DNA from: RH-AL1 sp965198485
GTDB taxonomy: Bacteria > Pseudomonadota > Alphaproteobacteria > Rhizobiales > Beijerinckiaceae
Direction of reading: 5' to 3'
Length of the DNA: 64,000 nt
Assembly (NCBI GenBank): GCA_965198485.1
Contig: CBDAPQ010000005.1
Coordinates: 2,914,001-2,978,000 of the forward strand
Positions 52,395-61,395 of the stretch are shown here, one piece after another. A program made the position numbers and the translations under genes. The notes beneath the pieces were generated by a model. The model worked only from the letters and a program-made list of their open reading frames with translations, was not told where the DNA came from and did not search any database. Every line of letters starts with the position of its first letter. Positions within the stretch are counted from its first letter, which is position 1.

Positions 52395-53291
52395 GTGATC
52401 AAAAAAGTTATGATGGCCAGCGCCGGCGTAGCTCTCGCGGCAAGCGCCGCGGCTGCGGCCGATTTGCCGAGCCGTCGCGCTCCAGCTGTCTACGTGCCCC
52501 CAATCGTTGCGGTCCCCTACAGCTGGACAGGCCTGGAGTTCGGCTTGACCACGAGCTATTCGTTTTCGGGCAGCAAGAGCGTCGCAACGACACCCTTCGG
52601 CGGCACTTTCGGCCAAGCCTCTTTCGCCACGCTCAACAGATCAGGCTTCGACACCGTCGGCGGCGGCGTCGCTGCCAACTATCAGTTCACCCCCGGTCAC
52701 GGTTTCGTCGTCGGCGCGGCCGCCGACGTGAACTATTTCAACCTGCAAAAATTCCTTTACACAGGCTACGTCGGAGGCATCGGCGGCGACTATCAGCAGC
52801 GCACCGCCTATATCGGTACTGCAAACGGCCGCGTCGGCTACGCGTTCGACCACATCATGGTGTATGGCATCGGCGGTTTCGCCTATGGCGAATTGCACGA
52901 CAGCGCGTACCTCTTTTCCGGCAACAGCGCGTCGCCCTATTTCGGCACGTCCGGCAACATCTCTACCGGTTACGATTACGGCGGCGGCATCGAGTATGCG
53001 ATCCCGGCCGACAGCATCTTGAACTACCTGTCCGTCGAGAAGCTTCTCGGCAAGTTCACGGGCGGCACCAAGATCAGCGCCCTGAGCTTCCTCGACAGTC
53101 TGTCGTCCACACTCAAAGTCGAATTCGTGCACTACGATCTCGGCACGCGGACTGTCGTCGCGACCAGCACCGCCGGCGCACCCGGCGGCTTCATCAATCG
53201 CTTCCATACCGAAGGCAATATCCTTCGCTTCGGCCTCGGCTACAAGTTCGATGGCACCTCGGCGCCAGCTCCGATCGTCGCCCGCTACTGA
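52395..53291 (+). CDS. Omp31/Omp25-like outer membrane beta-barrel
   Basis: The 298-residue product has a signal peptide (MIKKVMMASAGVALAASAAAAAD) and the Hyphomicrobiales Omp31-type mature start LPSRRAPAVYVPP. The barrel has alternating strands (GLEFGLTTSYSFSG, NGRVGYAFDHIMVYGIGGFAYG) and a final FGLGYKF strand with a C-terminal aromatic pattern. It is an eight-stranded-type surface protein. Start GTG at 52395. Confidence 0.9.
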   Translation: MIKKVMMASAGVALAASAAAAADLPSRRAPAVYVPPIVAVPYSWTGLEFGLTTSYSFSGSKSVATTPFGGTFGQASFATLNRSGFDTVGGGVAANYQFTPGHGFVVGAAADVNYFNLQKFLYTGYVGGIGGDYQQRTAYIGTANGRVGYAFDHIMVYGIGGFAYGELHDSAYLFSGNSASPYFGTSGNISTGYDYGGGIEYAIPADSILNYLSVEKLLGKFTGGTKISALSFLDSLSSTLKVEFVHYDLGTRTVVATSTAGAPGGFINRFHTEGNILRFGLGYKFDGTSAPAPIVARY

Positions 53292-53370
53292 GCGAAAGCC
53301 GCGTCCTTGTGTTCGAGCTCGGCCACTTGGCCGGGCTTGACCTGCTGTACATCTATGTCGGCCTCTCTTC

Positions 53371-53697
53371 GTGGGTTTGATGCGCGCGAGGCTCGCCACG
53401 ACGGCCAGCCATCTCGCGCGTGCAGCGATCCGTCTCTACCAAGTGACGCTGTCGGGCTTGGTCGGACGGCAATGTCGGCATCTTCCCACTTGCTCCGAAT
53501 ACATGGACGAGGCGATCACGCGCCATGGTCTATGGGCCGGCGGTTGGATGGGCGCGGCTCGGATCAGCCGCTGTCATCCCTGGGGAACAGCCGGCTTCGA
53601 TCCGGTTCCGGCGACATTTCCCGCGTGCGCGCGCTGGTACGCGCCATGGCGCTACGGGTTTTGGCGTCGGCGCTCGGTCGAAGAAAGTGGCTGGTGA
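53371..53697 (+). CDS. yidD: Membrane protein insertion efficiency factor YidD
   Basis: A 108-residue amphipathic protein with the YidD motifs LYQVTLSGLVGRQCRHLPTCSEYMDEAI and RISRCHPWGTAGFDPVP, with three conserved cysteines. It aids YidC-dependent insertion. The start may be GTG 53371 or ATG 53380. It is not in its usual rnpA-yidC neighbourhood. Confidence 0.92.
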   Translation: MGLMRARLATTASHLARAAIRLYQVTLSGLVGRQCRHLPTCSEYMDEAITRHGLWAGGWMGAARISRCHPWGTAGFDPVPATFPACARWYAPWRYGFWRRRSVEESGW

Positions 53698-53797
53698 AGG
53701 CGCGCTGAACGGCGCCTTCCGCCGCGGTTCAGGCGCGCGAGCCTAGGGTCCCGTCACGCTCGAGAGAGAGCGCAACAGTCTCCCAAAGGACCCCGCC

Positions 53798-54139
53798 ATG
53801 ATCACCCGCAAGCTCCTCGCCGCCTTCGTCGGTCTCTCGCTCGCCGCCGGTACGCTCGGCGCCGCCTCCGCCCAGACCGCCGCACCGGCGCCGACCCAAT
53901 CGGTCAGCCCCTCCAATACGCTGGCGCCCGCAACTGCCGCCAAGAGCGACACCACGACGAAGAAGGCAACGCTGCGCAAGCATCACGCCCGCATGACGTC
54001 GAAGACGCACCGCAAGCACGTTTCGCAGCGCGCCACCAAGCATGTCGCGACGCGCCACGCCAACCTCAAGGTCGCCCGTCACGCCAACAAGCGCATCCGC
54101 CTTTCGCACCTCGTGAAGCGCGGCACCAAGCACGCCTGA
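53798..54139 (+). CDS. Exported basic His/Lys/Arg-rich protein
   Basis: A 113-residue product with a signal peptide (ITRKLLAAFVGLSLAAGTLGAASA), a Thr/Ala/Pro linker, and a very basic C-terminal half (KHHARMTSKTHRKH, HVATRHANLKVARHANKRIR). No family is recognised; acid-shock or polyanion-binding exported proteins show similar composition. AAGGA precedes ATG 53798. A hairpin follows at 54165. Confidence 0.7.
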   Translation: MITRKLLAAFVGLSLAAGTLGAASAQTAAPAPTQSVSPSNTLAPATAAKSDTTTKKATLRKHHARMTSKTHRKHVSQRATKHVATRHANLKVARHANKRIRLSHLVKRGTKHA

Positions 54140-54164
54140 TTTGATCGATCTCTCAACTTCGCGC

Positions 54165-54187
54165 CGCCGCCGCATCTTGCGACGGCG
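54165..54187 (+). terminator. Possible terminator hairpin
   Basis: A 9-bp stem (one mismatch) with a five-base loop, CGCCGCCGC-ATCTT-GCGACGGCG, follows the basic exported gene by 25 nt. Only a weak T-containing tract follows, so termination is tentative. Confidence 0.4.
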
Positions 54188-54226
54188 TCGCTTTGCGTCT
54201 TGATGCGGCCTCGAACCGGAGCCCGC

Positions 54227-54805
54227 ATGACCACCCGCAACAGCCGCACCGCGGCACACGAGATCGAGCCGCTCTTCCTGGAGCGCTGGTCTCCGCGCAG
54301 CTTCACCGGCGAGAACATGCCCGACACCGAGTTATTCCGGCTGTTCGAGGCGGCGCGCTGGGCGCCCTCCTCCTCAAACCGGCAGCCATGGCGCTTTCTC
54401 TACGCCAAACGCGACACTCCGGATTGGGTCCTGTTTTTCGACTGCCTGAAGCCCGGCAATCAGCGCTGGGCCGACGCCGCCTCGGTGCTCCTCGCGGTGG
54501 TCTCCAAGCGCACCGCGCCGGTCAAGGACAGCGATGAGGTGCGCGAGGACTACAGCCACAGCTTCGACACCGGCGCCGCCTGCATGGCGCTGGCGCTTCA
54601 GGCGGCGGCGCTCGGCTGGGGCGCTCACGCGATGGGCGGCTTCGATCTCGACCGCGCCATCGCCGCGCTCCGCGTCCCCGACGACTACCGCATGGAATGC
54701 ATGATCGCCGTCGGCCGCCTGCACGAGGATCCCGAGGCGCCCGCCAAGCCGAACGATCGCGCGCCGCAGACGAGCTTCGTGCGCGCCGGCCGCTTCGACA
54801 GCTAG
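54227..54805 (+). CDS. Nitroreductase-family FMN oxidoreductase
   Basis: The 192-residue protein has the FMN-binding start RWSPRSFTGENMPDTELFRLFEAARWAPSSSNRQPWRF and a central helix (DTGAACMALALQAAALGWGAHAMGGFD). It likely uses NAD(P)H to reduce nitroaromatics or quinones; the physiological substrate is unknown. ATG 54227 is chosen because the preceding residues are non-conserved. A DUF4336 gene follows on the same strand. Confidence 0.92.
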   Translation: MTTRNSRTAAHEIEPLFLERWSPRSFTGENMPDTELFRLFEAARWAPSSSNRQPWRFLYAKRDTPDWVLFFDCLKPGNQRWADAASVLLAVVSKRTAPVKDSDEVREDYSHSFDTGAACMALALQAAALGWGAHAMGGFDLDRAIAALRVPDDYRMECMIAVGRLHEDPEAPAKPNDRAPQTSFVRAGRFDS

Positions 54806-54874
54806 GTCCCGCCCTCGCCGCCGAACAAAGCGCTCTCGGGGGCGTTCGCGCCTCGCTCCGGCCGAGGAAACCCG

Positions 54875-55735
54875 ATGATCATCGACGACGCCGCCTACCC
54901 GCCCCTCAACACCCCCAAGGCGCTCGCCGAGGGCGTCTGGATCGTCGACGCCAAGCCGATCCGGGCGATGAACGTCATGGTCGTGCCGCTGCGCATGACG
55001 ATCTTCAAGCTCGGCAACGGCGACCTGCTGATCTACTCGCCGACGCAGTGCCGGGAGACGCTGCGCACAGCGATCGAAAAGCTGGGGCCGATCAAGCACC
55101 TCGTCGCGCCCAGCACCGCGCACTGGATGTTCATTGAGGAATGGCAGCGCCAATGCCCTGAAGCCAAGTCCTGGGCGGTGCCCGAGTTGGCGAGCCGCAA
55201 GGCGGTGCGCGACGCCGGCATTCGCTTCGACGCCCTGCTCGGGCCGACGCCGCCGCAGGATTGGGTCGGCGAATTCGAGCACGTTATCTTCCGCGGACCA
55301 GGCTATGGCGAGCTCGACATGGTCCATACGGCGAGCGGCACGCTTGTCGTCGCCGATACGCTGCTGGAAGTGCGCGCCGGCAGCCTGCCGCCGCTGTCAC
55401 GCGCGATGGCCGTCGTGGCCGGCATCTGCGCGCCGATCGGGCGAGCGCCGCTCCAGCTGCGCACTCTGCTTTCGTTCAATCGCGAGGCCAACGCCACCGC
55501 AGCTCGGCAACTCGTGTCGCTGGCGCCGCGGCGCGTGGTGCCGGCGCACGGCGACATCATAGAGGCCGATACAGCCGAGCACCTCCGCCATTCGCTCGAT
55601 TGGCTGGAGGGCGATCGAGCCCTGAGCATCGGCCTGACGCTCGCCGGCATCGGTGCCGTGGCGGCGGCTGCGGCCTATTACGTCAGCCGCGAGCCACGGC
55701 GCCGGCGACGGCGACGACGCGTCAGCCGGCGCTAG
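54875..55735 (+). CDS. DUF4336 protein with C-terminal membrane segment
   Basis: The 286-residue protein has the DUF4336 metallo-hydrolase-like core: GVWIVDAKPIRAMNVMVVPLRMTIFKLGNGDLLIYSPT, IKHLVAPSTAHWMFIEEW, TLVVADTLLEV. A membrane span follows (GLTLAGIGAVAAAAAYYV) and ends in an Arg cluster. Its 3' end overlaps the convergent amidohydrolase by 14 nt. Function is unknown. Confidence 0.85.
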   Translation: MIIDDAAYPPLNTPKALAEGVWIVDAKPIRAMNVMVVPLRMTIFKLGNGDLLIYSPTQCRETLRTAIEKLGPIKHLVAPSTAHWMFIEEWQRQCPEAKSWAVPELASRKAVRDAGIRFDALLGPTPPQDWVGEFEHVIFRGPGYGELDMVHTASGTLVVADTLLEVRAGSLPPLSRAMAVVAGICAPIGRAPLQLRTLLSFNREANATAARQLVSLAPRRVVPAHGDIIEADTAEHLRHSLDWLEGDRALSIGLTLAGIGAVAAAAAYYVSREPRRRRRRRRVSRR

Positions 55736-56687
55736 CCCCGGCTGACGTGATCCGTGTCGCCGCCTTGGGCAACAGCCGAAGCGCATTGCGGCCGACCGCC
55801 TGGATCTGCTCCGACGTCAGGCCGCGAAACGCGAGCAGCGCCTCGATGTTGGCCTCCATCGTTGCATCGGTGGTGCAAGGCACTCCGCAGTCCGAGCCGT
55901 AAACGAGTTTGTCCGCCGTCGTCATCGCCAGGGCCGCGGCCAGCGTCGTCGGGCAAGTCGCCGCCGTGTCGAGGAAGAGGCGGCGAAGATGCGTGCGCAT
56001 TTCGGTCGGCGTGACCCGCTCCGGATTGGGGATCCAGCGCTCGTGCCCGAGCAGAAGCAGGCGGCCCGACAATGCCGGCAGCGCACCGCCGCAATGGGCC
56101 ACTACAAAACAGAGATCGGGAAATCGTGCGAAAGTGCCGGCGTAGAGCATGTCGGTAAAGGTGCGCGCCGTCTCGAAGGCGACCTCGATCAGCGCGCTCG
56201 GCCGGCCCATCGAGCCAGGCGCATAGGCGTCGGGATGGGCGAAAACGGTGGCGCGGCGCCGGTCCAGCTCGGCCCAGACGGGATCGAGCTTGCGGTCGCC
56301 GAGATAGGTGCCGTTGTAGCAGCAGGTCACGGCATAGCCGTCGGCATCGAGCTCGTCGGCGTGGGCGATCTCGGCCAGCGCCGCATCCGGATCGTCGGTC
56401 GGCACCGCCGCGAGCAGGCCGAAGCGCGAGGGATATTGCCGCACCAGCGAGCCGGCGTAATCGTTGGATTGGCGAAGCGCCTCAAGCCCTTTGGGGATGT
56501 TGCTCAACATCTGCATCTGGATGCCGGTGCGATCCATGTACGCGAGCGTCCGCGCGACGCTCCAGTCCGGCGCCGCGTCCACGCACCAGCATCCCTTGCG
56601 CATGGTATCGAGCCTCTGCCGCCGGATCGGCTCGCTCTCCGGCGGGTAGAAATGCGCGTGCATGTCGATCCAGTGATCCACCAGCAT
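55722..56687 (-). CDS. Amidohydrolase-2 family metal-dependent hydrolase
   Basis: The 321-residue TIM-barrel hydrolase has the metal motif IDMHAHFYP, FAHPDAYAP, FVVAHCGGALPALSGR and KLVYGSDCGVP with the catalytic Asp. It is of the ACMSD/decarboxylase-like type; substrate unknown. ATG 56687 is the family start; an in-frame upstream start at 56801 would overlap the antitoxin-like gene promoter. Confidence 0.88.
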   Translation of the reverse strand: MLVDHWIDMHAHFYPPESEPIRRQRLDTMRKGCWCVDAAPDWSVARTLAYMDRTGIQMQMLSNIPKGLEALRQSNDYAGSLVRQYPSRFGLLAAVPTDDPDAALAEIAHADELDADGYAVTCCYNGTYLGDRKLDPVWAELDRRRATVFAHPDAYAPGSMGRPSALIEVAFETARTFTDMLYAGTFARFPDLCFVVAHCGGALPALSGRLLLLGHERWIPNPERVTPTEMRTHLRRLFLDTAATCPTTLAAALAMTTADKLVYGSDCGVPCTTDATMEANIEALLAFRGLTSEQIQAVGRNALRLLPKAATRITSAGASAG

Positions 56688-56754
56688 GCGTTGTCTCCTA
56701 CCCCTCGCTTCGACATATCTGCCAGCGCTGAGGTTCTGGTGTAGAACGAACGCG

Positions 56755-57066
56755 ATGGAAGAGCGGATAGACGATGTGGAGCGGGTGTTCCTCGCCGCCA
56801 TGGCGAAGCGCTACGTCTGGGATGCGACGGAGGCGGAGGCGCTCGGCTTCGCCGATCGCACCATCCGTCGCGTCATGGACCTCGGCACGCTCGACGACGT
56901 CCTGCAGCTCGAGCCGGTGCTCGGCCGAGACCGGCTCATCGCGTGCCTTCGCAGTGCCCCCGCCGGCGCTTTACGTCCGCGGTCCTGGTGGTTCTGGCAC
57001 TACCGCCTCGGGCTGACGTCGGCCGAGGACGATCCGCCGCCGCTGCCGATCCGAACCTTCGCGTGA
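56755..57066 (+). CDS. AbiE-type antitoxin-like protein (DUF6922-like)
   Basis: The 103-residue protein has DRTIRRVMDLGTLDDVLQLEPVLGRDRLIACL followed by RPRSWWFWHYRLGL. This matches the small partner encoded before AbiEii-type nucleotidyltransferase toxins. Its stop overlaps the toxin start (GTGA at 57063-57066). The frame is intact, but the adjacent toxin is broken, so the antitoxin may be a relic. Confidence 0.6.
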   Translation: MEERIDDVERVFLAAMAKRYVWDATEAEALGFADRTIRRVMDLGTLDDVLQLEPVLGRDRLIACLRSAPAGALRPRSWWFWHYRLGLTSAEDDPPPLPIRTFA

Positions 57067-57669
57067 CCCGTTACGACATCCTACCCGACGCGCAACGCAC
57101 GCTGCTGCCGATGCAGTCGCCTTTGAAGGCTCTTGGTTTCGTCCTTTACGGCGGCACGGCCATCGCGCTGCATCTTGGTCATCGTGTTTCTGTCGACTTC
57201 GATCTCTTCAACGACGAAGGCGCGGACCGCGGCCGTCTCGCCGAGGCATTTCCCACTCCGGGAGACAAGCCAGACGCTGCAGGACGAACGAGACACGTTC
57301 ACGATCCTCGCAGCGGCGGCGCGGCAGCCAAGCGTCAAGCTCTCTTTCTTCACGAGCTTGAGCTTCGGGCGCGTCGGCACGCCGGTGTTCGCCGACGATG
57401 GAGATCTGCTGCTCGCCTAGCTCCGCGACCTCCTAGGCCACAAGCTCAAGGTCCTGCTTCAGCGCGTCGAGGTGAAAGACTACATCGACATCGCGGCAAT
57501 GCTCGACGCTGGACAGACCCTGGAGGATGGCCTGGGTGCGGCGGTGGCGCTCTTCCCAAACCTGCCGCCTTGCGAGGTCGCGCGCGCGCTCACCTACTTC
57601 GAAGGCGGCGAAAGCCGCCTCGGTGCCCCATCGATCGTGCAGCGGCTCGCCGGCAAGCTCGCAGCCTGA
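57063..57669 (+). pseudogene. Decayed AbiEii-like nucleotidyltransferase toxin
   Basis: Three pieces align to one protein. The first frame, from GTG 57063, has the nucleotidyltransferase core GFVLYGGTAIALHLGHRVSVDFDLF. A frameshift near 57250-57262 moves coding to another frame (LQDERDTFTILAAAARQPSVKLSFFTSL). An in-frame TAG at 57418-57420 breaks it again before the C-terminal RDLLGHKLKVLLQRVEVKDYIDI region. AbiEii toxins act by modifying tRNA or protein in abortive phage defence. With two lesions it is almost certainly inactive. Confidence 0.75.
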
Positions 57670-57750
57670 CCTGCCGCAACCATAGGCCACGCTCGACAAG
57701 TCCGGCGCGACGTTCCAGATAGACGCCCCGTCCGAAAGACCAGTACCCCT

Positions 57751-60700
57751 TTGACCGATCTCAAGCGCGCTGTCTCCGAACTGCGAAAAGGCGGCTCCCT
57801 CACCCTTGCCTCCGTGCCAGAGGGTTTCGACGCCTTCTGCGTCGCCGATCTCGCCCACTCGATGGCGCGCGACGCCGAGAAGCGCGCCGTGGTGTTCGTC
57901 CACGTCGCCCGCGACGAAACGCGCGCCCGCGCCTTCAACGAGGCGGTGGGCTTTGCTGCGCCCGACATCGAGGTCATCGACCTGCCGGGTTGGGATTGCC
58001 AGCCTTATGACCGTGTCTCGCCCAACGCCGCGATCTCGGCGCGGCGGATGACCGCTTTGGCGCGGCTCGCCCGTGCGCGCTCCTCGGAGGAGCGGCCGCG
58101 TATCCTCTCCACCACAATCTCTGCGGTGCTGCAGAAGCTGCCGCCGCTGACCAAGGTGGCACAGGACACGTTCTCGGCGGCACCGGGCAATGCCATCGAC
58201 ATGGACAAGCTCGTCGCGTGGCTGGAGATCAACGGCTTCACCCGCTCGGCCACGGTGCGAGACACCGGCGAATACGCGGTGCGCGGCGGCATCCTCGACC
58301 TGTTCGCCCCGGCGCTGGCCGAGCCCATTCGCCTCGACTTCTTCGGCGACACGCTGGAATCGATCCGTACCTTCGATCCCGAGACGCAGCGCACGTCAGG
58401 CCAGCTCAAGGCGCTCGATCTCGTGCCGATGAGCGAGGTGCAGCTGACCACCGCCGCCATCAAGCGCTTCCGCCAGGCCTACACCTCCGAGTTCGGCGGC
58501 CAGACGCGCGGCGACGTGCTCTACGAGGCGATCAGTGAGGGACGGCGCAGCCCCGGGCTCGAGCATTGGCTGCCGCTGTTCTACGACACGCTCGACCCGA
58601 TCTTCGCTTACACCGGCGACGCGCCTCTGGTGCTCGACCCCAGCATCCGCGAGGCGGCGACCGAGCGGCTGGCGCAGATCGAGGACTATTACGACGCCCG
58701 CAAGAGCGCGCACGATGCCGCCCCGGGGCATTCGAACTACAAGCCGCTGGCGCCGCCCCTGCTCTACCTCGACGAGAAGAAGTGGTTGAAGCGGCTCGAG
58801 GAGAAGTCGACCATCCAGCTCGTGACCGGCCCGCATCCCGAGGGCCGAGGCCTGATCGTCGACGCCGGCGGGCGCCCCGGCCGCAGCTTCGCACCGGAGC
58901 GGGCGAACGAGGGCGTCAACGTCTTCGCCTCCGCCGCCGAGCACATCCGCGCGCTGCAGGAGAAGGGTCGCCACGTCATCCTCGCGGCTTGGTCGGACGG
59001 CTCGCGCGAGCGCCTCGCCGGCGTGCTGGCCGACCACGAAATCGCCGACACCCAGGTGATCGCGTCGCTCTCTCAGGCTCTGCACTACAAGCGCAAGAAG
59101 GTGTGCCTCGCCGTCTTCGGACTGGAACAGGGTTTCGAGGCCGGCGACATCGCCGTCATTTCCGAGCAGGACATTCTCGGCGACCGCCTCGTGCGCAAGC
59201 GCAAGAACCCCAAGCGCGCGCAGAACTTCCTCACCGAAGTGGGCTCGCTGACGGCCGGCGACATCGTCGTCCACGCCAACCACGGCATCGCCCGTTTCAC
59301 CGGTCTGGAGCCCATCGAGGCCGGCGGCGTGCGCCACGATTGCCTGGAGCTGCACTACGCCGACAACGTCAAGCTCTACCTGCCCGTCGAGAACCTCGAG
59401 CTGCTCTCACGCTATGGCTCGGAGGACACCGAGGTCCAGCTCGACAGGCTCGGTGGCGCCTCCTGGCAGAAGCGCAAGGCGCGCATGCGCAAGCGCGTGC
59501 TGGAGATGGCGGCCGGACTCATCAAGATCGCCGCCGCCCGCGCCACCAGCCCTGCCCCCAAGCTGGCGCCGCCCGAAGGCCTCTACGCCGAGTTCTGCGC
59601 CGGCTTCCCCTACGACGAGACCGAGGACCAGGCCAACGCCATAGAGGCGGCGCTGGAGGACATGAGCGCCGGCCATCCGATGGACCGGTTGGTGTGCGGC
59701 GACGTCGGCTTCGGCAAGACCGAGGTGGCGATGCGCGCCGCCTTCGCCTGCGCCATCAACGGCAAGCAGGTCGTCGTCGTCGCGCCGACGACGCTGCTAG
59801 CGCGCCAGCATTTCCGTAATTTCCGCGAGCGTTTCGCCCACCTGCCGATCAAGGTCGCGCAGCTCTCGCGCATGGTGACGGCGGGCGACATGAGGACGGC
59901 CAAGGCCGGCATCGCCACGGGCGATGTCGACATCGTCGTCGGCACGCACGCCGTGCTCGGCAAGGGTGTCGACTTCAAGGACCTCGGCCTCGTCGTCGTC
60001 GACGAGGAGCAGCACTTCGGCGTCAAGCACAAGGAACGGCTGAAAGATCTGCGCGCCGAGGTCCACGTGCTGACGCTCTCGGCGACGCCGATCCCACGCA
60101 CGCTGCAGCTCGCCATGACCGGCGTGCGCGACCTCTCGATCATCGCTACGCCGCCGGTCGATCGCCTCGCCGTGCGCACCTTCGTGACGCCGTTCGACGA
60201 GCTGCTGATCCGCGAGGCCTTGCTGCGCGAGCGCTACCGCGGCGGCCAGAGCTTCTACGTCTGCCCACGAATCGAGCAAATCGAGGAAGCGCTGGCGTTC
60301 CTGCGCCACGCCGTGCCGGAGGCCAAGATCGTGGTGGCGCACGGCCAGATGCCGCCGACTGAGCTCGAGGACAAGATGAGCGCCTTCTACGAGGGCAAGT
60401 TCGACATCCTGCTCTCGACCTCGATCGTGGAATCGGGCCTGGACATCCCCCGCGCCAACACGCTGATCGTGCATCGCGCCGACATGTTCGGCCTGGCGCA
60501 GCTCTACCAGCTGCGCGGACGCGTCGGCCGCTCGAAGACCCGCGCCTACGCGCTGTTCACTTTGCCCGCCAACAAGACGGTCACGGCGCAGGCCGAGAAG
60601 CGCCTCAAGGTGCTGAACTCGCTGGATACGCTGGGCGCCGGCTTCCAGCTGGCCAGCCACGACCTCGACATCCGCGGTGCCGGCAACCTGCTCGGCGACG

Positions 60701-61269
60701 AGCAATCCGGCCACATCAAGGAGGTCGGTTACGAACTCTACCAGGACATGCTGGGCGAAGCGATCGAGGCGCTCAAGCTCGGCATTGCCGACGAGCTGCC
60801 GCAGGAGACCTGGTCGCCGCAGATCCAGACCGGCACGCCGGTCACGATCCCGGAAGTGTATGTGGAGGACGCGCAGCTGCGGGTGCAGCTTTACCGTCGG
60901 CTCGCCACGCTGGAGACCGACGAGGAAATCGAGGGCTTCGCCGCCGAGCTGATCGACCGCTTCGGCCCTCTGCCGCCCGAGGTCGACCTGCTGATGAAGC
61001 TGGCCTCCATCAAGCAGCTCTGCCGCCAGGCCCATGTCGAGAAGGTTGACGCCGGCCCCAAGGGTCTCGTGCTGGCCTTTCGCGAGAACTCGTTCGCCAA
61101 CCCGCAGGGCTTGGTACGCTTCGTGACTGAGCAGGGTGCCGACGCCAAGGTGCGACCCGACATGAAGGTGGTCTTCGTGCGCGACTTCGAGAATCCGAAG
61201 AAGCGCCTTGAAGGCACGCGCCAGATCCTGCGCACGTTGGCGGCGATGGCGATGAAGAAGGCGGCCTGA
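57751..61269 (+). CDS. mfd: Transcription-repair coupling factor Mfd
   Basis: A 1172-residue translocase. It has an N-terminal UvrB-like region, an RNA-polymerase interaction domain (LEQGFEAGDIAVISEQDILG), a CarD-like segment (ELHYADNVKLYLPVENLELLSRYG), and helicase motifs: Walker A G650-DVGFGKT, DEEQ box D751-EEQ, and ATGTPIPRT-like SATPIPRTLQ. It releases stalled polymerase and recruits UvrA. The start is TTG at 57751; a typical Shine-Dalgarno is not obvious. Confidence 0.97.
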   Translation: MTDLKRAVSELRKGGSLTLASVPEGFDAFCVADLAHSMARDAEKRAVVFVHVARDETRARAFNEAVGFAAPDIEVIDLPGWDCQPYDRVSPNAAISARRMTALARLARARSSEERPRILSTTISAVLQKLPPLTKVAQDTFSAAPGNAIDMDKLVAWLEINGFTRSATVRDTGEYAVRGGILDLFAPALAEPIRLDFFGDTLESIRTFDPETQRTSGQLKALDLVPMSEVQLTTAAIKRFRQAYTSEFGGQTRGDVLYEAISEGRRSPGLEHWLPLFYDTLDPIFAYTGDAPLVLDPSIREAATERLAQIEDYYDARKSAHDAAPGHSNYKPLAPPLLYLDEKKWLKRLEEKSTIQLVTGPHPEGRGLIVDAGGRPGRSFAPERANEGVNVFASAAEHIRALQEKGRHVILAAWSDGSRERLAGVLADHEIADTQVIASLSQALHYKRKKVCLAVFGLEQGFEAGDIAVISEQDILGDRLVRKRKNPKRAQNFLTEVGSLTAGDIVVHANHGIARFTGLEPIEAGGVRHDCLELHYADNVKLYLPVENLELLSRYGSEDTEVQLDRLGGASWQKRKARMRKRVLEMAAGLIKIAAARATSPAPKLAPPEGLYAEFCAGFPYDETEDQANAIEAALEDMSAGHPMDRLVCGDVGFGKTEVAMRAAFACAINGKQVVVVAPTTLLARQHFRNFRERFAHLPIKVAQLSRMVTAGDMRTAKAGIATGDVDIVVGTHAVLGKGVDFKDLGLVVVDEEQHFGVKHKERLKDLRAEVHVLTLSATPIPRTLQLAMTGVRDLSIIATPPVDRLAVRTFVTPFDELLIREALLRERYRGGQSFYVCPRIEQIEEALAFLRHAVPEAKIVVAHGQMPPTELEDKMSAFYEGKFDILLSTSIVESGLDIPRANTLIVHRADMFGLAQLYQLRGRVGRSKTRAYALFTLPANKTVTAQAEKRLKVLNSLDTLGAGFQLASHDLDIRGAGNLLGDEQSGHIKEVGYELYQDMLGEAIEALKLGIADELPQETWSPQIQTGTPVTIPEVYVEDAQLRVQLYRRLATLETDEEIEGFAAELIDRFGPLPPEVDLLMKLASIKQLCRQAHVEKVDAGPKGLVLAFRENSFANPQGLVRFVTEQGADAKVRPDMKVVFVRDFENPKKRLEGTRQILRTLAAMAMKKAA

Positions 61270-61395
61270 CGACCGTCAGTCTGAGCCGATCTGAGCGGAG
61301 TGATCAGAGAACCGACACACTGCGCTTCAATCGCTTCGACTAAGCAGTCACGATCCCCCTACCTTGTGGCAGCAGCTGAGCGTAGAACATTCCCC

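Noticed and set aside
53701..53735. GC-rich hairpin after yidD
   Set aside because: It is imperfect with bulges and lacks a T tract, so it is not a supportable terminator.
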